A stretch of 64,000 nucleotides of DNA from the NCBI GenBank assembly GCA_020852965.1, contig JADYZV010000028.1:90769-154768 (forward strand), read 5' to 3'. The position numbers and the translations under genes were made by a program. The notes beneath the pieces are model-generated. The model worked only from the letters and a program-made list of their open reading frames with translations. It was not told the origin of the DNA and made no database searches. The DNA comes from Pirellulaceae bacterium (GTDB lineage: Bacteria > Planctomycetota > Planctomycetia > Pirellulales > Pirellulaceae). This document shows positions 18,240-25,828 of the stretch, piece after piece; the stretch's first letter is position 1; each line of letters starts with the position of its first letter.

Positions 18240-19226
18240 ATGTCTATAAATTGGGATTTGCTGGCTGAAAGAATCCATGCGAGCGAGCGGTTTATACTGA
18301 CCAGCCACATTCGTCCCGACTGCGATGCGTTGGGAAGCGAAATCGGCATGGCTGGCATCCTGCAGCAGTTGGGCAAGCAAGTCCGCATTGTCAATGGACA
18401 TCCGACACCTCCCTCGCTCTCCTTTATCGATCCCGAGAACTTGATCGAAGTCATCGGCGAAACGGTTGCGGTTGAAGACGTAGATGGCGATTGCATGATC
18501 GTGCTCGACACCAGCGCCTGGGCTCAACTCGGCCCCACGGGAGATGTGCTGCGCAATTTTAAAGGACTAAAGCTGTGTATCGACCACCATGTGGGCGAAG
18601 ACGACTTGGGGACAGAATTCTTCAAAGATACGCGAGCCGAAGCGACTGGGCACTTGGTAGCCAAGCTGGCCAAGCACCTGCAAGTACCTATTACCAAGAC
18701 GATGGCAACAGCCTTGTATGCGGCCATCGCCACCGACACCGGCTGGTTTCGCTTTAACTCCACCACTAGCGACACCTATCGCATTATCGCCGAGCTGCTT
18801 GACTGCGGTGCGGTCCCTGCGGAAATCTATGGCGAACTATACGAACGCGATACGCTCGGACGCGTTCGCTTGCGCGGCCGCATTCTGGCTCGGACTCAAG
18901 CCGAACTGGAAGGTAAACTGGTTTACACGCATGTCTTGAAGGAAGACTTTGCAGACACCGGTGCGGTGGCCAGCGATACCGAAGACGCCATCAACTTGAC
19001 CCTAGCCATCACGGGAACACAAGTCGCCGTGATTTTCGTCGAGCAACCGACGGGTGGCTGCAAGATGAGTTTTCGCAGCCGGTGTGCGGTCGACTGCAAT
19101 GTGCTGGCGCGTGAATTCGGCGGAGGCGGACACAAGGCGGCGGCGGGAGCGTTCCTAGATAGTAGCTATGAGCAGGCCGCTCAGATCGTGCTCCCCAAAG
19201 TGCGCCAAGCCATGTCGAGTGTATAA
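18240..19226 (+). CDS. nrnA: DHH-family nanoRNase / pAp phosphatase
   Basis: Degrades 2-5 nt RNA fragments and dephosphorylates 3'-phosphoadenosine 5'-phosphate. The 328-residue protein has the DHH domain motifs: TSHIRPDCDALGSE (DxD type), IVLDTSAW, CIDHHVG (the DHH signature), and ATDTGWFRFN. The C-terminal DHHA1 domain ends with the substrate loop GGGGHKAAAG. The first motif reads DCDALGS where DGDALGS is usual; the metal ligands are kept. A 33-bp inverted-repeat element begins 14 bases after its stop. Confidence 0.92.
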   Translation: MSINWDLLAERIHASERFILTSHIRPDCDALGSEIGMAGILQQLGKQVRIVNGHPTPPSLSFIDPENLIEVIGETVAVEDVDGDCMIVLDTSAWAQLGPTGDVLRNFKGLKLCIDHHVGEDDLGTEFFKDTRAEATGHLVAKLAKHLQVPITKTMATALYAAIATDTGWFRFNSTTSDTYRIIAELLDCGAVPAEIYGELYERDTLGRVRLRGRILARTQAELEGKLVYTHVLKEDFADTGAVASDTEDAINLTLAITGTQVAVIFVEQPTGGCKMSFRSRCAVDCNVLAREFGGGGHKAAAGAFLDSSYEQAAQIVLPKVRQAMSSV

Positions 19227-19240
19227 GCGCGTAAGCCTTT

Positions 19241-19466
19241 GTAGGCTCGTAACGAGTACCGCGAGTTACGGCAGACCGAAGCAAGTGATTCTTTCGCCGC
19301 GTTTCCGCGTCCCAACGAGTTTAACAGATCAGCTCATCGTCCGCGCGAAACTGCTGCCGAAGAAAGTTACTGTTTAAGCGCGCCAGCGCTCACGTTGTGC
19401 TCGACTTGGAGGGCAGTCCATACGCGCTGCCCGTGCCGTAACTCGCGGTACTCGTTACGAGCCTAC
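19241..19466. repeat. GTAGGCTCGTAAC element, complete with 33-bp inverted ends
   Basis: The 33 bases at 19241-19273 (GTAGGCTCGTAACGAGTACC...) are the exact inverse complement of 19434-19466. Between them are ~160 bases without a gene. Half-copies lie at about 22265-22336, 23650-23690 and 31645-31690, sharing also an internal stretch GACCGAAGCAAGTGAT. This complete form looks like a small mobile element or transcript-end hairpin. Confidence 0.9.
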
Positions 19467-19505
19467 TCCAGGGGCGCAATAGTGGCGGATAGGAAACTAG
19501 CGCCG

Positions 19506-20933
19506 CTAAAAGACAACTGCGGGTTTTGGTTGGACGGGTGATTCATCGGCAGGCTCAGGGGGTTGAACCACGGCTGGAGGTAGTGCAGACGCGTCATTCG
19601 AGTTGGCCTCGTCAGAAGTTGGTTCCACCGCACTCTCGCTACTCGGGCTCGCATCGGTATCGTCCGCCTGTGGCAAATCGGCTTGCAGAGCTGGTTCGTC
19701 GCTTTGGTCAGGCTCGGCTGTGTCAGCCTCTGGGTCCAACGTCTCAACCTCGACCACCACTTCTTCTGCCGAGTCGGCTGGAGTCACCGCGTCTTCTTTC
19801 ACAGTTTCGTCGACCTCGTCGACCTCGTCGCCACTCTCTTCCGCTTCGTTCTTTTCTGCTTGGCTGGCATCTGCATCTGCATCTGCATCTGCATCTGCAT
19901 CTGCATCTGCATCTGCATCTGCATCATTCTCATTCTCATTCTCATTGGGAATTGCGAACGCTTCGGGGAACAACTTGACGAACTCTTTCTCGTAGTGTCC
20001 TTCCCCGTAGGTCAGCTCGCCTCCTTGATAGCCGACGAGTCCCACACCGGCCAATAGTAGCAGCGAGCCGACAAACCAAATAAAACGCATTCCAAAGTCT
20101 TCGGTGCGGCGGACATACATGGCGACTGGGATGAGAAGCATGGACACCAGGGCCACCGCGATGCCCAACCAACGATGTCGGTCGATGGCGCTATTGAATA
20201 GATCGAATGAAAAGCCGGCACCGTAGCCTTCGTAGACCGCGTAGGACCAGCCGGCGGCTGAGGCCACAACCGCTCCCAGGGCACCGATCCACAGACAGTG
20301 AAAGGCGACCGGTTCGCAAGTATCGGGTCGGAAGAAAGACAGGAATACAAAGCCGGCCGAGACGGTCAACAGGGCGATGGGAAAGTGGGTCGTGGCCGGG
20401 TGAAACAGTCCTTGAAAACGCCACACTCGCTCGGCCATCGACGCAGGTACAACTTCCTCTTCGTGCTCGACATCTTCGCTCACCAAATTCCACATCCCCC
20501 CCTCTTCAATCCACAGCTTGATCGTTGCCAGCTCGGCGGCCGTCAATGGCCGATCGTGATCGTCCGTGGTAGGAGGCATGCGCATGTCTTCATCGTCGGT
20601 AATCAAATAGTCTGTCCACAACGAACTGTCGGCAACATTGCCTGGCTCGATATAGGACAGGAGCGTGGCGGCTTCGTCGACGCGAAAATCGTTCTTCGCC
20701 TCCTCGGGACCGTGACACTCGAGGCATTTATCGGTTAAGATCGGTCGCACATCACGTGCAAAGTCGATCAAACCATGGATCGTCTCGCCGTCACTCGACT
20801 CCGTGACCTCCTCGGTTGGATCCTCACCGTCGGCCTGCGACGATCCCCATACGGAAGTGCTGGCGAACGAGAGGCAGCCCCAGACGCATACGAATCCGGA
20901 GGTCAAGGCGAGCAGATTGTGACGCGATAACAT
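19506..20933 (-). CDS. Planctomycete-type cytochrome c fused to DUF2231-like membrane domain
   Basis: The start at 20933 gives 475 residues beginning with a signal peptide (MLSRHNLLALTSGFVCVWG). The longer frame from 20966 only prepends 11 residues. Next is a Planctomycete cytochrome-c-like domain (FARDVRPILTDKCLECHGPE, haem site CLECH) with the DMRMPPTTDDHDRPLT segment. Then comes a four-helix membrane domain with LFHPATTHFPIAL, ASAAGWSYAVYEG, IDRHRWLG and YQGGELTYGEGHYEK, typical of DUF2231-like proteins. The tail (about 330-475) is acidic and low-complexity, including an Asn-Glu run and about ten Asp-Ala dipeptides encoded by a hexanucleotide repeat. It is probably an inner-membrane electron carrier; its partner is unknown. 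Confidence 0.82.
   Translation of the reverse strand: MLSRHNLLALTSGFVCVWGCLSFASTSVWGSSQADGEDPTEEVTESSDGETIHGLIDFARDVRPILTDKCLECHGPEEAKNDFRVDEAATLLSYIEPGNVADSSLWTDYLITDDEDMRMPPTTDDHDRPLTAAELATIKLWIEEGGMWNLVSEDVEHEEEVVPASMAERVWRFQGLFHPATTHFPIALLTVSAGFVFLSFFRPDTCEPVAFHCLWIGALGAVVASAAGWSYAVYEGYGAGFSFDLFNSAIDRHRWLGIAVALVSMLLIPVAMYVRRTEDFGMRFIWFVGSLLLLAGVGLVGYQGGELTYGEGHYEKEFVKLFPEAFAIPNENENENDADADADADADADADADADASQAEKNEAEESGDEVDEVDETVKEDAVTPADSAEEVVVEVETLDPEADTAEPDQSDEPALQADLPQADDTDASPSSESAVEPTSDEANSNDASALPPAVVQPPEPADESPVQPKPAVVF
19867..19925 (-). repeat. Hexanucleotide microsatellite coding (Asp-Ala)n
   Basis: Nearly ten copies of GCATCT on the + strand, followed by three CATTCT units, sit in frame in the acidic tail of the cytochrome/DUF2231 gene. 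They encode Asp-Ala and Asn-Glu repeats. Length changes would keep the frame and only alter tail length. Confidence 0.95.
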
Positions 20934-21008
20934 AGTGTCAATTCCAAAAGGCGTGACTGGTTCCAATACTGCAGTACCATCACTGCGGACTGGCGGTGTG
21001 TTGGTGGG

Positions 21009-22040
21009 CTATTGCTGGAGTGATACCAGCGCCGATTTCGAGCGTGGTGGCAGGGGCAACTCTTCCATCTCGACATCAGAAGTTGCTGGTAGGGTGGGAT
21101 TGGCTGCTTCAAGCGACATCCGCTCGGCCATAGCCAAGAATAATCCAGCTCGTTGCGGTTGGCCAGTCAGATTGAGCCATGTGGCCATCATTTCCAGCGA
21201 CTCTCGCTCGCCGTCAGCCTGCAAGGCGTGCTGGGCCAAGCTCTCCGTCCAAGCTTGAACCAATTCGGGATGTCTGACAAATAGCTGACTCCAGTCGTTA
21301 TCGGTCGTAACCAATCGTTCGATCGGAAAGCCAGCTCCCTGCGCGGAAGCCAAGACCACTGCAGCTTGATCGAAGTCTCCACAAGCGACTTGTGCTACAA
21401 AACGCCTCTCGAAGATTTGATCGCTGGAGCCATATCGCACATGCAACTGAGCGTAGGCCGTGGCCGCTTGCCGATAGCCGCCGGCTTGAAAGATTGCGTC
21501 GGCGGCAGCTAAGTGAGGCGCGGGAATGGTCGAAACGACCGCTGCGCTGGCTGGTTCGCTGACCGGTACAGAATAAGTCGTTGTGCTGGTTGGAACTACA
21601 GTCGGCCCATGATCAATCGGCAACTGGGCAGCGCTCAAGGAGTTGTCACAACAAATTGGAGCACAGTAATTGGGGGCGTAGTTGATAACACTCGGTATAT
21701 AGCTGGGCACATAATATATCGCGCTGGGTGCATAGTATGTCACTCTGGGGACATAGTAATTCACATAGTAGCTCGAATAGGCAATAGGCCGCGCATACCA
21801 ACTCCGATAACCTATGGCTCGATAACGTAAGCCTCGATAGCCTATGGCTCGATAATGCAAACTGCTGTAGCCACCCCAAACGCTCGGCCCATAAGTGCCC
21901 AGCGATCGATAATTGGCAAATCCATAACTGTGCCCGTACGCGCCTCCCCAATAAGGATAACCGGCAAAAGCGTTGGAGACCGTGGTGAGCGTAATGACCA
22001 GGACGAGCATAGCGCCCCAAGTTCGATTGAGTACAGGCAT
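21009..22040 (-). CDS. Secreted Tyr-rich protein with TPR-like C-terminus
   Basis: The start at 22040 (MPVLNRTWGAMLVLVIT) gives a clear signal peptide ending near SNAFAG. The longer frame from 22151 would bury it. The mature protein (about 310 residues) begins with a 110-residue Tyr/Gly/Ser/Pro-rich stretch with short repeats such as YRAIGYR and YYVP. A four-Cys cluster follows (NYCAPICCDN). The C-terminal half (about 170-320) is helical and TPR-like (ADAIFQAGGYRQAATAYAQL, then VACGDFDQAAVVLASAQ). The Tyr-rich part recalls cell-surface or cross-linking proteins. I recognise no named family; TPR is an inference from helix spacing. Confidence 0.7.
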   Translation of the reverse strand: MPVLNRTWGAMLVLVITLTTVSNAFAGYPYWGGAYGHSYGFANYRSLGTYGPSVWGGYSSLHYRAIGYRGLRYRAIGYRSWYARPIAYSSYYVNYYVPRVTYYAPSAIYYVPSYIPSVINYAPNYCAPICCDNSLSAAQLPIDHGPTVVPTSTTTYSVPVSEPASAAVVSTIPAPHLAAADAIFQAGGYRQAATAYAQLHVRYGSSDQIFERRFVAQVACGDFDQAAVVLASAQGAGFPIERLVTTDNDWSQLFVRHPELVQAWTESLAQHALQADGERESLEMMATWLNLTGQPQRAGLFLAMAERMSLEAANPTLPATSDVEMEELPLPPRSKSALVSLQQ

Positions 22041-22264
22041 GACGGCTGGAATCCCTAAATAGTATGACGACCGATTACTTCTATTATCGTTTACATTGCT
22101 CCTCAGAGCAAGAATTGGGATTTTTCTGGGTTTGGAGGATATTTTGAGCAAATATTGCGTTACTTTTTTGCTTTTTGCAAATTGTCACTCGTTGCAATGG
22201 GTTGACAACCATCGCGACGCATCGGCGAGACCCAATCCGTTGGGACGTGACAACGCGGCGCTAG

Positions 22265-22336
22265 TATCACTTTCTTCGGTCTGCCGTAACTCGCGGCACT
22301 CGTTACGAGCCTACAAATGTTACGAGCCTACAAATT
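22265..22336. repeat. GTAGGCTCGTAAC element, half-copy in divergent promoter region
   Basis: CTGCCGTAACTCGCGGCACT...GAGCCTAC at 22281-22312 is the inverse form of the element end, preceded by the internal stretch. A second short GTTACGAGCCTAC follows at about 22320-22332. It lies between the divergent Tyr-rich protein and BNR protein genes. Confidence 0.8.
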
Positions 22337-22390
22337 TTGGTTAAACTCAGATGCTCGCCAGTTTGCTATTACTCTTGAGGAGAAAAAGAA

Positions 22391-23578
22391 ATGTTCCTGA
22401 CAACCGCATTGGCTTGGCTCTTGCTGGCTGCGCCTGAGGCACCGCTCTATGAATCGCAGTTGATATTCCCCCCCGAAGACTTCCACAATCACTCGTCGAG
22501 TATTGTCGAGACTCCCGAGGGAGATTTGATCACTTGTTGGTTCCATGGCCAAGGCGAGCGCAAAGACGATAGTCTGATCATCTTGGGTGCCAGAAAAAAC
22601 AAAGGAGAAAATACTTGGTCCCCCCCGTTTCTCATGGCGGACAACAAAGGGCTACCTGATCAGAACTGCACGCTGTTTATCGACAATGACGGTCGTCTGT
22701 ACATGTTCTGGATCTCGTCCATCGACAATTTGGTCCGCAGCTATTTTCTCAAGTACGTTAGCTCGACCGATTTCGAAGGCGATGGCCCTCCGATTTGGGA
22801 TTGGCAGGATGCGATTTTCTGTCTCCCCACCGATGCCGAACAAGCCTTTACCGAAGGGTTAGCCAAGCGCATCGAAGAGGTCGAGTCTTCCACGAAATTG
22901 ACACCCGAGCGCAGGGCCTACTACTTATCTCGGGCTGATGAGATTCGCTCAGTCATCGACGACAAGCTCTTTCAACGACTGGGGTGGATGCCGCGTCAAC
23001 CACCTCTGATGCTCGACGATAAGCGCATGATGCTCGGCCTGTATTCCGACACCTTCAACTGTTCGATGTTTGCATTTACGGAGGATGCTGGAAAGACCTG
23101 GGAGTTTAGTCGTCCGCTTACCCAACGTGGTATTCAGCCATCGACGGTGCGTAAGGAGAACGGTGACCTGGTCGCTTTCATGCGTGATTCGCCCGTAGTG
23201 CGACGAGCCGAATCGAGCGACGGCGGGCTAAACTGGCAGGAGGTTCCGATCGACATCCTCAACTCCGGTTCCAGCGTGGCCGCGCTGGCGCTGAAGAATG
23301 GCACTTGGATCTTAGCCGTCAACGACGTCCCCGATGGTCGGCACCGATTGACACTCTACCTGTCCGATGACGAAGGCAAGACGTGGCCAATCCAGCGCGC
23401 CTTAGAGGACTTGAAACCCGATATGGGGACGGGCTCCTATCCGACGCTGATTCAAACGGCTGACGGGACGATCCACTGCACCTACACCCACGAGGACAAG
23501 GAGAAGTTTGAGGGCAAGACGATCAAGCACGTGCGTATCAATGAGGCTTGGATTCGCAGCGATGAGCGTCCGGAGTAG
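22391..23578 (+). CDS. Secreted BNR-repeat (sialidase-like) protein
   Basis: 395 residues starting with a short signal peptide (MFLTTALAWLLLAAPEA). The fold is that of the six-bladed sialidase/BNR propeller. Asp-box repeats are visible as TEDAGKTWEF, SSDGGLNWQEV and SDDEGKTWPI (S-x-D-x-G-x-T-W pattern), plus HNHSSSIVETPEGDL near the N-terminus and the end-blade GSYPTLIQTADGTIHCTYTH. Proteins of this group in planctomycetes are annotated as exo-alpha-sialidase-like; whether it cuts sialic acid is unproven. GAGGAGAAAAAG just before the ATG is a good ribosome binding site. Confidence 0.82.
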   Translation: MFLTTALAWLLLAAPEAPLYESQLIFPPEDFHNHSSSIVETPEGDLITCWFHGQGERKDDSLIILGARKNKGENTWSPPFLMADNKGLPDQNCTLFIDNDGRLYMFWISSIDNLVRSYFLKYVSSTDFEGDGPPIWDWQDAIFCLPTDAEQAFTEGLAKRIEEVESSTKLTPERRAYYLSRADEIRSVIDDKLFQRLGWMPRQPPLMLDDKRMMLGLYSDTFNCSMFAFTEDAGKTWEFSRPLTQRGIQPSTVRKENGDLVAFMRDSPVVRRAESSDGGLNWQEVPIDILNSGSSVAALALKNGTWILAVNDVPDGRHRLTLYLSDDEGKTWPIQRALEDLKPDMGTGSYPTLIQTADGTIHCTYTHEDKEKFEGKTIKHVRINEAWIRSDERPE

Positions 23579-23649
23579 GTTCTAAGCGATCTATTCGCGT
23601 ATCTGCGTAGCGGGCTGCGTTAATGTCCTGACATCCGTTCGCATAGCCT

Positions 23650-23690
23650 TTTGCCGTAACTGCGCGGCGCTTGTTACGAGCCTACAAAAA
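23650..23690. repeat. GTAGGCTCGTAAC element forming the mqnD stop
   Basis: Read on the minus strand, TTTTGTAGGCTCGTAACAAG is the end of the dispersed element, and its TAG (23682-23684) is the stop codon of mqnD. The inverse half TTGCCGTAACTGCGCGG continues downstream of the gene. Confidence 0.85.
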
Positions 23691-24524
23691 GAATGCCACT
23701 TCGATGTTGGGCGCATCGGCGGAGATCAGCCCAACAGCTTTCGCGCGCTGAGAAAGCTGCTGCAGGGCCGACGAGCCAACCGGCCCTAGGCTGAGTGTCC
23801 AATCGTTGACGTACAAATTGACATGCTGCATCAAGACCTCGTCGTCGAATTCTTGAGCGTAGTGGCGTTGCGTCGGCAGCGTGGCTCCTGGATCGCCCAA
23901 GGCAAATAGCAATGAATCGCGAATGGTCTGCTGCACTCGAGTGAGCACATCACCCCCAAGTGACTTGGCAGCCAGAATGCCCCCCAGCGGCAAGGGGCTT
24001 TGCGTCTCACGTTCCCAACGCGTGCCGAGGTCTTCAACCAAGAATAATCCCTGCTGCTGCCAGGTAAAACGTCCTTCGTGAATGCAGACGCCAAAGTTGG
24101 CTTCGAGCCGTTGCAGTTTGGGCATAATCTCCGAAAAGACGACCTGCTTGACGCGCGTGCTCAGTGGATAGAACAGCGAGAACAGCAGTGAAGCGGTGGT
24201 ATGCTCGCCAGGACAAAGCGTTAGCTGCGACGCGTCACATGGCTCATCACCAGCCTGACACGATAGCAGTAAGGGGCCGACACCAAAACCCAACGCAGAA
24301 CCGCTGGGCAATACCCACATCCGATCCGCCAACGACAGCCCCGCATGAAAACTGGCTTTGGCCACGTCGAAATCACCCGCAAACAAACGCTCGTTCAACT
24401 GCTGAATATCGAGCAGCTCGATCTGGAATTCCAGACCACGCCAGTCGACCAACTTGTTCATCAGCGCATGAAATGCAAATGTGTCGTTCGGGCAAGTCGA
24501 GATGCCGAGCCGTATTGTGGTCAT
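23682..24524 (-). CDS. mqnD: 1,4-dihydroxy-6-naphthoate synthase
   Basis: Enzyme of the futalosine pathway to menaquinone; it converts cyclic dehypoxanthine futalosine to 1,4-dihydroxy-6-naphthoate. It has a periplasmic-binding-protein-like fold but no signal peptide. Markers are GISTCPNDTFAFHALM at the N-terminus, FDVAKASFHAGLSLAD, LPSGSALGFGVGPLL, and GVCIHEGRFTWQ in the middle. The length of 280 is normal. The last residues AFFL and the TAG stop lie in a dispersed GTAGGCTCGTAAC repeat, so the native C-terminus may have been replaced or shortened. The upstream minus-strand gene is mqnB of the same pathway, 389 bases away. Confidence 0.93.
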   Translation of the reverse strand: MTTIRLGISTCPNDTFAFHALMNKLVDWRGLEFQIELLDIQQLNERLFAGDFDVAKASFHAGLSLADRMWVLPSGSALGFGVGPLLLSCQAGDEPCDASQLTLCPGEHTTASLLFSLFYPLSTRVKQVVFSEIMPKLQRLEANFGVCIHEGRFTWQQQGLFLVEDLGTRWERETQSPLPLGGILAAKSLGGDVLTRVQQTIRDSLLFALGDPGATLPTQRHYAQEFDDEVLMQHVNLYVNDWTLSLGPVGSSALQQLSQRAKAVGLISADAPNIEVAFFL

Positions 24525-24913
24525 GAGCGTGTCTTCTTAGCTTGAGCATCGTGTCGGAAATTAGTGTTCGAATATTGGGACTGTAGCACAGTTCCATTGT
24601 GGAAGAAATCTATCGAACTGAAATCGTTTGACGCCGAACCGCAGCAAGCCCAAATGCACAAGTTGATTCGGTCGGGTGCGCGAGTCTCTGATACACCACA
24701 GCACTAACCAACCACCTTTCGAGGCCTGCGCAGGCGGCGGTACCTGCAGCGGCCATACCCTGCGCTCGCACAAGACATCCAATCAAATTCGCTCCCTCCG
24801 CATTCTCAAGCACCGATCCTTCGGCCAAACGCAATCGACTTCACTCCTGCCAATATTCTGTTTTCGAAACACAAAGGCGCAGAGACCACAGTGAATTCCT
24901 GACGGCACGATGC
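24525..24913. other. Gene-free gap between mqnB and mqnD
   Basis: Holds an inverse copy of the GGCGTTAAAC-ended element (24620-24760). It also holds a CGAAACACAAAGGCGCAGAG string (about 24865) of a kind that recurs in planctomycete intergenic DNA, similar to the arms in the tdh-kbl gap. No gene seen. The promoter of mqnD may lie near 24530-24620. Confidence 0.65.
24620..24760 (-). repeat. GGCGTTAAAC-ended repeat, left of mqnB
   Basis: Inverse copy: GTTTGACGCCGAACCGCAGC at 24626 is the element end, and GCCTGCGCAGGCGGC (about 24724-24739) the other. It aligns along ~120 bases with 25660-25800, sharing GTGCTGTGGT and TTGTGCATT blocks among others. Together the two copies bracket mqnB in inverted orientation. 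Confidence 0.75.
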
Positions 24914-25567
24914 CTACTCGTCCAGCATAGCCAGAGCCATGTGAAGGGCAGCTTGCATGGCGGCAGCCGATTGCCAATGCTTATGTTCGCGATCACCGGC
25001 CACATTCGAAATCCCGCGCACGATGCGCAATGGAACACGTGCCAGCCTGCAAGCCGCCGCTACTGAAAAGCCTTCCATGTCCTCTGCCAGTGCCTGTGGA
25101 AACTTTACTCGATGACGAGCTACGTCAGCCGCATTGGCCGACGCGGCACAAACGGTCAATAGTAGCCTACTGTTTTCACTCGCCATCTTATCAACAGGAG
25201 ACAACGGAATCGTATCATCAACGCTCGGAATGCCTGAGTCCGGACTTTCGCTGGACCATTGGTGCCATCCCAATTCTGATGCCGTCTGAAAGTTGGAACC
25301 GCAACCGGCGCCAATGCCGTAACAGGCCACTTGGTCGAATTCATAGGCCTTGCCCATTGGTAGCTCTGCGTTGATTGCCCCTGCGATTCCCACCAGTAGC
25401 ACGCGCTCGGGACGATGTTGCGCGATGTGCTGAGTGGTGCGGATGCCGGCTACGATCGGCCCGAAACCACATAGCTCTACTTGAGCTCGCCGCAAGAGCT
25501 TGTCGACAAGAGCACCGGCCCAACGCCGTTCGACATCGGTCGGTATCAGTAGGAGAGTATGTGACAT
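24914..25567 (-). CDS. mqnB: Futalosine hydrolase
   Basis: Removes hypoxanthine from futalosine in the menaquinone pathway. It belongs to the nucleoside phosphorylase/MTAN superfamily and has 217 residues. The purine-binding motif is EDMEGFSVAAACRLA, the catalytic Asp lies in the segment before REHKHWQSAA, and the N-terminal LLIPTDVERR is typical of MqnB rather than MTAN. ILLVGIAGAIN-like strands (VLLVGIAGAINAELPMGKA) fit. Its linkage to mqnD on the same strand supports this reading over SAH/MTA nucleosidase. The gene is bracketed by inverted copies of the GGCGTTAAAC element. Confidence 0.9.
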   Translation of the reverse strand: MSHTLLLIPTDVERRWAGALVDKLLRRAQVELCGFGPIVAGIRTTQHIAQHRPERVLLVGIAGAINAELPMGKAYEFDQVACYGIGAGCGSNFQTASELGWHQWSSESPDSGIPSVDDTIPLSPVDKMASENSRLLLTVCAASANAADVARHRVKFPQALAEDMEGFSVAAACRLARVPLRIVRGISNVAGDREHKHWQSAAAMQAALHMALAMLDE

Positions 25568-25659
25568 ATCCGCAGATCCGGTTCGTTGTAGTAGGCATTA
25601 ACGCGTCGAGGCAAGCAAGCGTTCATCCCAGATTATTTATGGGCGCATTGGCCATAGGG

Positions 25660-25800
25660 CATTGGGCTACCGAAGGGGCCGTCGCCTGCGCAGGCCGCAA
25701 ACGGTGGCTGGATTGTGCTGTGGTTCATCACAGACCCACGTGTCGAGCAGCTCACCTCGTGCATTGCAGCCTGCTCCGGCTCGGCGTTAAACAATTGCAT
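25660..25800 (+). repeat. GGCGTTAAAC-ended repeat, right of mqnB
   Basis: GTCGCCTGCGCAGGCCGC (about 25681) to CTCCGGCTCGGCGTTAAAC (25774-25792), aligning with the inverse of 24620-24760 and with 15980-16119. It occupies most of the gap between nagA (3' end) and mqnB (5' end). The mqnB promoter must therefore lie inside or between it and the start codon. Confidence 0.75.
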
Positions 25801-25828
25801 CGAGTCGACGCAAACTGTTTAACTCAGT

